NCBI GenBank assembly: GCA_963784805.1
Contig: CAWASR010000019.1
Location: 1 to 64,000, forward strand
Length of the DNA stretch: 64,000 nucleotides
Source of the DNA: Roseiarcus sp963784805
GTDB lineage: Bacteria; Pseudomonadota; Alphaproteobacteria; Rhizobiales; Beijerinckiaceae
Direction of reading: 5' to 3'
Under the pieces are notes generated by a model. The model ran no database searches and was not told where the DNA came from. It saw nothing but the letters and a program-made list of their open reading frames with translations. A program made the position numbers and the translations under genes. Shown piece by piece: positions 62,460-64,000 of this stretch. Position 1 is the first letter of the stretch. Every line of letters begins with the position of its first letter.

Positions 62460-62981
62460 TCACACCCCACGCTTGAGCGCGTCGGCGGCCGTGGCGAGCG
62501 GCAGCACCAGGGATAAGGGCGCGTCGTCGAGAGCAAGAGCGCCGCAGCTTTCGCGCCAGCGCGCGGCGCGATCGTTCTTGGCGTCGATGAGCAGGGCGAC
62601 GCCGCCGACATCTTGGGCGACGCGGAGGCAGCGATCGGCAGCGCGCAGCAGGAGAGCGCCGCCGAGTCCGCGGCCTTGCACCGTTCGATCGACCGCAAGG
62701 CGGCCGAGGCGGAACACCGGCGCGTCGTAACGCGCCAGGCCCTTTTTGGCGAGCGCCGGCGTCCGGCTGTATTCGATCGACGCGGGGCTCAGCGTGTAGA
62801 AACCGAGAATGCGCGCCGGCGCGTCGGACGGCGCGGCGATGAAGCATTTTGCACCGCCGCTTTCATGGTTTTGGCGCGCATACTTGTGCAGATAGAGGTT
62901 GAGATCGGCGTCGCCGCAATCGAAAGCCGTGCGGTCGTGTCGCTTGGCGATCGGCGCTTCGTCCCAGACCAGCGCCGTCAT
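62460..62981 (-). CDS. GNAT-family acetyltransferase toxin (TacT-like)
   Basis: A 173-residue GNAT protein: FDCGDADLNLYLHKYARQNH at the N-terminus, then FRLGRLAVDRTVQGRGLGGA with the acetyl-CoA P-loop QGRGLGG, and a C-terminal Leu/Ala helix. The small size, the FDCGDADLN(L/R)(Y/F)L opening and the overlap with a DUF1778 gene are hallmarks of GNAT toxins that acetylate charged aminoacyl-tRNA. It starts with ATG overlapping the antitoxin stop by four bases. Confidence 0.92.
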   Translation of the reverse strand: MTALVWDEAPIAKRHDRTAFDCGDADLNLYLHKYARQNHESGGAKCFIAAPSDAPARILGFYTLSPASIEYSRTPALAKKGLARYDAPVFRLGRLAVDRTVQGRGLGGALLLRAADRCLRVAQDVGGVALLIDAKNDRAARWRESCGALALDDAPLSLVLPLATAADALKRGV

Positions 62982-63253
62982 GGCAGCGTGAAGCCGGCCT
63001 TCGCGGCGCGCACCAAACGCTCGGGAGCTGCCGGCGGATTTTCCAGCAGCGCCAGGACGCGCAACGAGTCACGCTCCGAAAGCGTCAGCCGTTCGGCCTC
63101 GGCGATATCCGCTTCGGCCTTTGGCAGCACATTGCCGAGAATGTAGCCGGTCAGATCGAGCCGCTTGAGCGAGGCTGCGCGCGTCAGCGTCGCCTTGTCC
63201 TCAGGGCGGAGCCGCAATTCGACGCGGCCGTTGTCGGTATGTGCGCGGGGCAT
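62978..63253 (-). CDS. DUF1778 antitoxin (TacA-like)
   Basis: A 91-residue ribbon-helix-helix protein: GRVELRLRPEDKATLTRAAS and DLTGYILGN form the RHH DNA-binding part; LSERDSLRVLALLENPPAAP is the C-terminal toxin-neutralising segment typical of DUF1778. ATG 63253 follows a strong AGGAGG. It would autorepress the operon and neutralise the GNAT toxin encoded immediately after it. Confidence 0.92.
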   Translation of the reverse strand: MPRAHTDNGRVELRLRPEDKATLTRAASLKRLDLTGYILGNVLPKAEADIAEAERLTLSERDSLRVLALLENPPAAPERLVRAAKAGFTLP

Positions 63254-63431
63254 GGAACCTCCTAAGTTTCGCCGCCTCACTATAGCATACGGAATGAATC
63301 CGTACCAGACAGTTTACGACCGTGCCCCGTTGGCGAAGCCCATTTGTATATGAAAATGTCCTTTATCAAATACTTTAGGGAGAGTGTCGTGAAGAACGAA
63401 AAGGACAGGGCTTTCGCGAGATAGGCCGCGG

Positions 63432-64000
63432 AGGCGGCGGCGAATTGGGCGAAAGCCGACGGTTGGATGGAGGTCTTATGTAGTCGCTCTAGTTAGCCCG
63501 ACTTACCACAGCGTTCATCGACGACCGTGCCCCCTCGAGCACGACCGCGAAGGGGAACACATGCTGCCTGTACGAATTCAAGGACGCCGTTGAATGTCGG
63601 CTATTTCACCCGGTGCAGCGCTTTGCCCTGGGTGTCGAAAGTGCAGGACGCACCATGGTCTAATATGCAATTGCTCTCGGTGATCGTTGCGCTAGTCGCG
63701 CTGCGATGAATGGTCAGGCCGCAATCGTTTCCGTCTTCATCCTTGGTTAGCTCGAGCACATCTCCGCGCACCGTCGCGTGTCCGTCCATGTCGCCGAGGC
63801 AGCCGTGCGCACCGACATACACCGCAACCCACGACTTGCCTCCATGCGCCGGGCCTATTTTGAGGCTGAATTTTTCCACGCCGCCTAGATGGCCTCGATA
63901 GGTGACGGTCCCGGCTTCGTCATGGTGCATCGCCTGTATTGCGTGGGGGCCTCCGGCTTCATTGTCACCGTGCTTCGCCTGCTTCGCATAGGCGCCGTTG
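63432..64000 (+). repeat. Direct duplication, copy 2 (continues to window edge)
   Basis: Same block as 61221-61789, same length to the window end, and containing the better preserved gene on the minus strand. Its true outer limit lies beyond the window. At the inner edge a short plus-strand frame (EAAANWAKADGWMEVLC) is shared by both copies. Confidence 0.92.
63601..64000 (-). CDS. Small exported protein with HGASC motif, 5' end outside window
   Basis: The frame is open from the window edge (NGAYAKQAKHGDNEAGGPHA) to TAG 63601-63603, at least 132 residues. The region includes GTVTYRGHLGGVEKFSLKIG, CLGDMDGHATVRGDVLELTK, and SNCILDHGASCTFDTQGKAL. Four Cys residues in the second half suggest two disulphides in the periplasm. 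The expected signal peptide lies beyond the window. It is the intact counterpart of the decayed copy at 61390-61789. Function unknown. Confidence 0.65.
   Translation of the reverse strand, partial: NGAYAKQAKHGDNEAGGPHAIQAMHHDEAGTVTYRGHLGGVEKFSLKIGPAHGGKSWVAVYVGAHGCLGDMDGHATVRGDVLELTKDEDGNDCGLTIHRSATSATITESNCILDHGASCTFDTQGKALHRVK

Noticed and set aside
62420..62460. Phage attachment site suggested by TGGTGCAAAGTC/TGGTGCAAAAGTC tandem
   Set aside because: No integrase, tRNA or second att copy in the window; the repeat is only 12-13 bp.
63392..63485. Small plus-strand gene MKNEKDRAFAR followed by EAAANWAKADGWMEVLC
   Set aside because: Interrupted by TAG between the two parts, and the second part is shared by both duplicated blocks; at most a remnant.
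1..64000. CRISPR array, prophage or integrative element
   Set aside because: No regularly spaced repeats, no cas, integrase, transposase or structural phage genes found on either strand.

Overview
The window is a high-GC chromosomal segment from an alphaproteobacterium, most likely of the order Hyphomicrobiales (Rhizobiales). This is inferred from gene order: rlpA-dac-tmk-holB-metG-tatD, rpsF-rpsR-DUF2232-rplI, rplM-rpsI-argC, and secG/tpiA back to back with ppiD-trpE. A non-discriminating-type AspRS, a complete cyo quinol oxidase and general-stress (sigma EcfG) promoter motifs fit the same group. No plasmid, phage or CRISPR signature was seen.

Layout. 1-900: end of a P-type ATPase and an interspersed repeat (copy A). 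0.9-7.4 kb: aspS, tRNA-Pro, a complex I accessory subunit, tRNA-Arg and the overlapping cyoABCD operon. 7.4-8.3 kb: a deletion scar joining an SDR remnant and a GMC oxidoreductase remnant. 8.3-13 kb: a non-homologous end-joining (NHEJ) island with two Ku genes and a three-domain LigD, carrying GGAAC-N17-CGTT motifs upstream of both transcription units. 13.3-25.3 kb: a GH15 glucosidase, then a tightly overlapping cell-wall/replication/translation cluster (rlpA, a carboxypeptidase-like protein with a degenerate active site, tmk, holB, metG, tatD, an MBL hydrolase, an M20 peptidase). 25.6-37.8 kb: tRNA-Pro(GGG), a MerR regulator, a frameshifted ihfA, rpsF-rpsR-DUF2232-rplI, galM with a frameshifted uracil-DNA glycosylase, a NYN protein, an FAH hydrolase and argC/rpsI/rplM. 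37.9-41 kb: repeat copy B next to a C-terminally short VOC gene, then a flavin monooxygenase interrupted by one in-frame TGA. 41-47 kb: pncC, coq10, secG, tpiA, ppiD, trpE. 47-60.8 kb: a LysM protein, a proton-pumping ATPase, a universal stress protein, a PHA-synthase-like hydrolase, a MaoC-Pta fusion and acetate kinase, an adenylate cyclase, an amino-acid binding protein, metC and a nucleoside hydrolase. 60.8-64 kb: accessory DNA with repeat copy C, a 569-bp direct duplication carrying one decayed and one open copy of a secreted-protein gene, a DUF255 pseudogene and a DUF1778/GNAT toxin-antitoxin pair.

Working together: cyoABCD is a quinol-oxidising terminal oxidase. The two Ku proteins and LigD form a double-strand-break repair unit that looks stress-controlled. 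The ATPase, Usp, PHA-like hydrolase, Pta and AckA genes form a possible energy and acyl-phosphate module. A notable feature is the number of freshly broken genes (SDR, GMC, ihfA, UDG, FMO, VOC, DUF255, one secreted-protein copy). These indicate either recent decay or, for the one-base lesions, assembly error.
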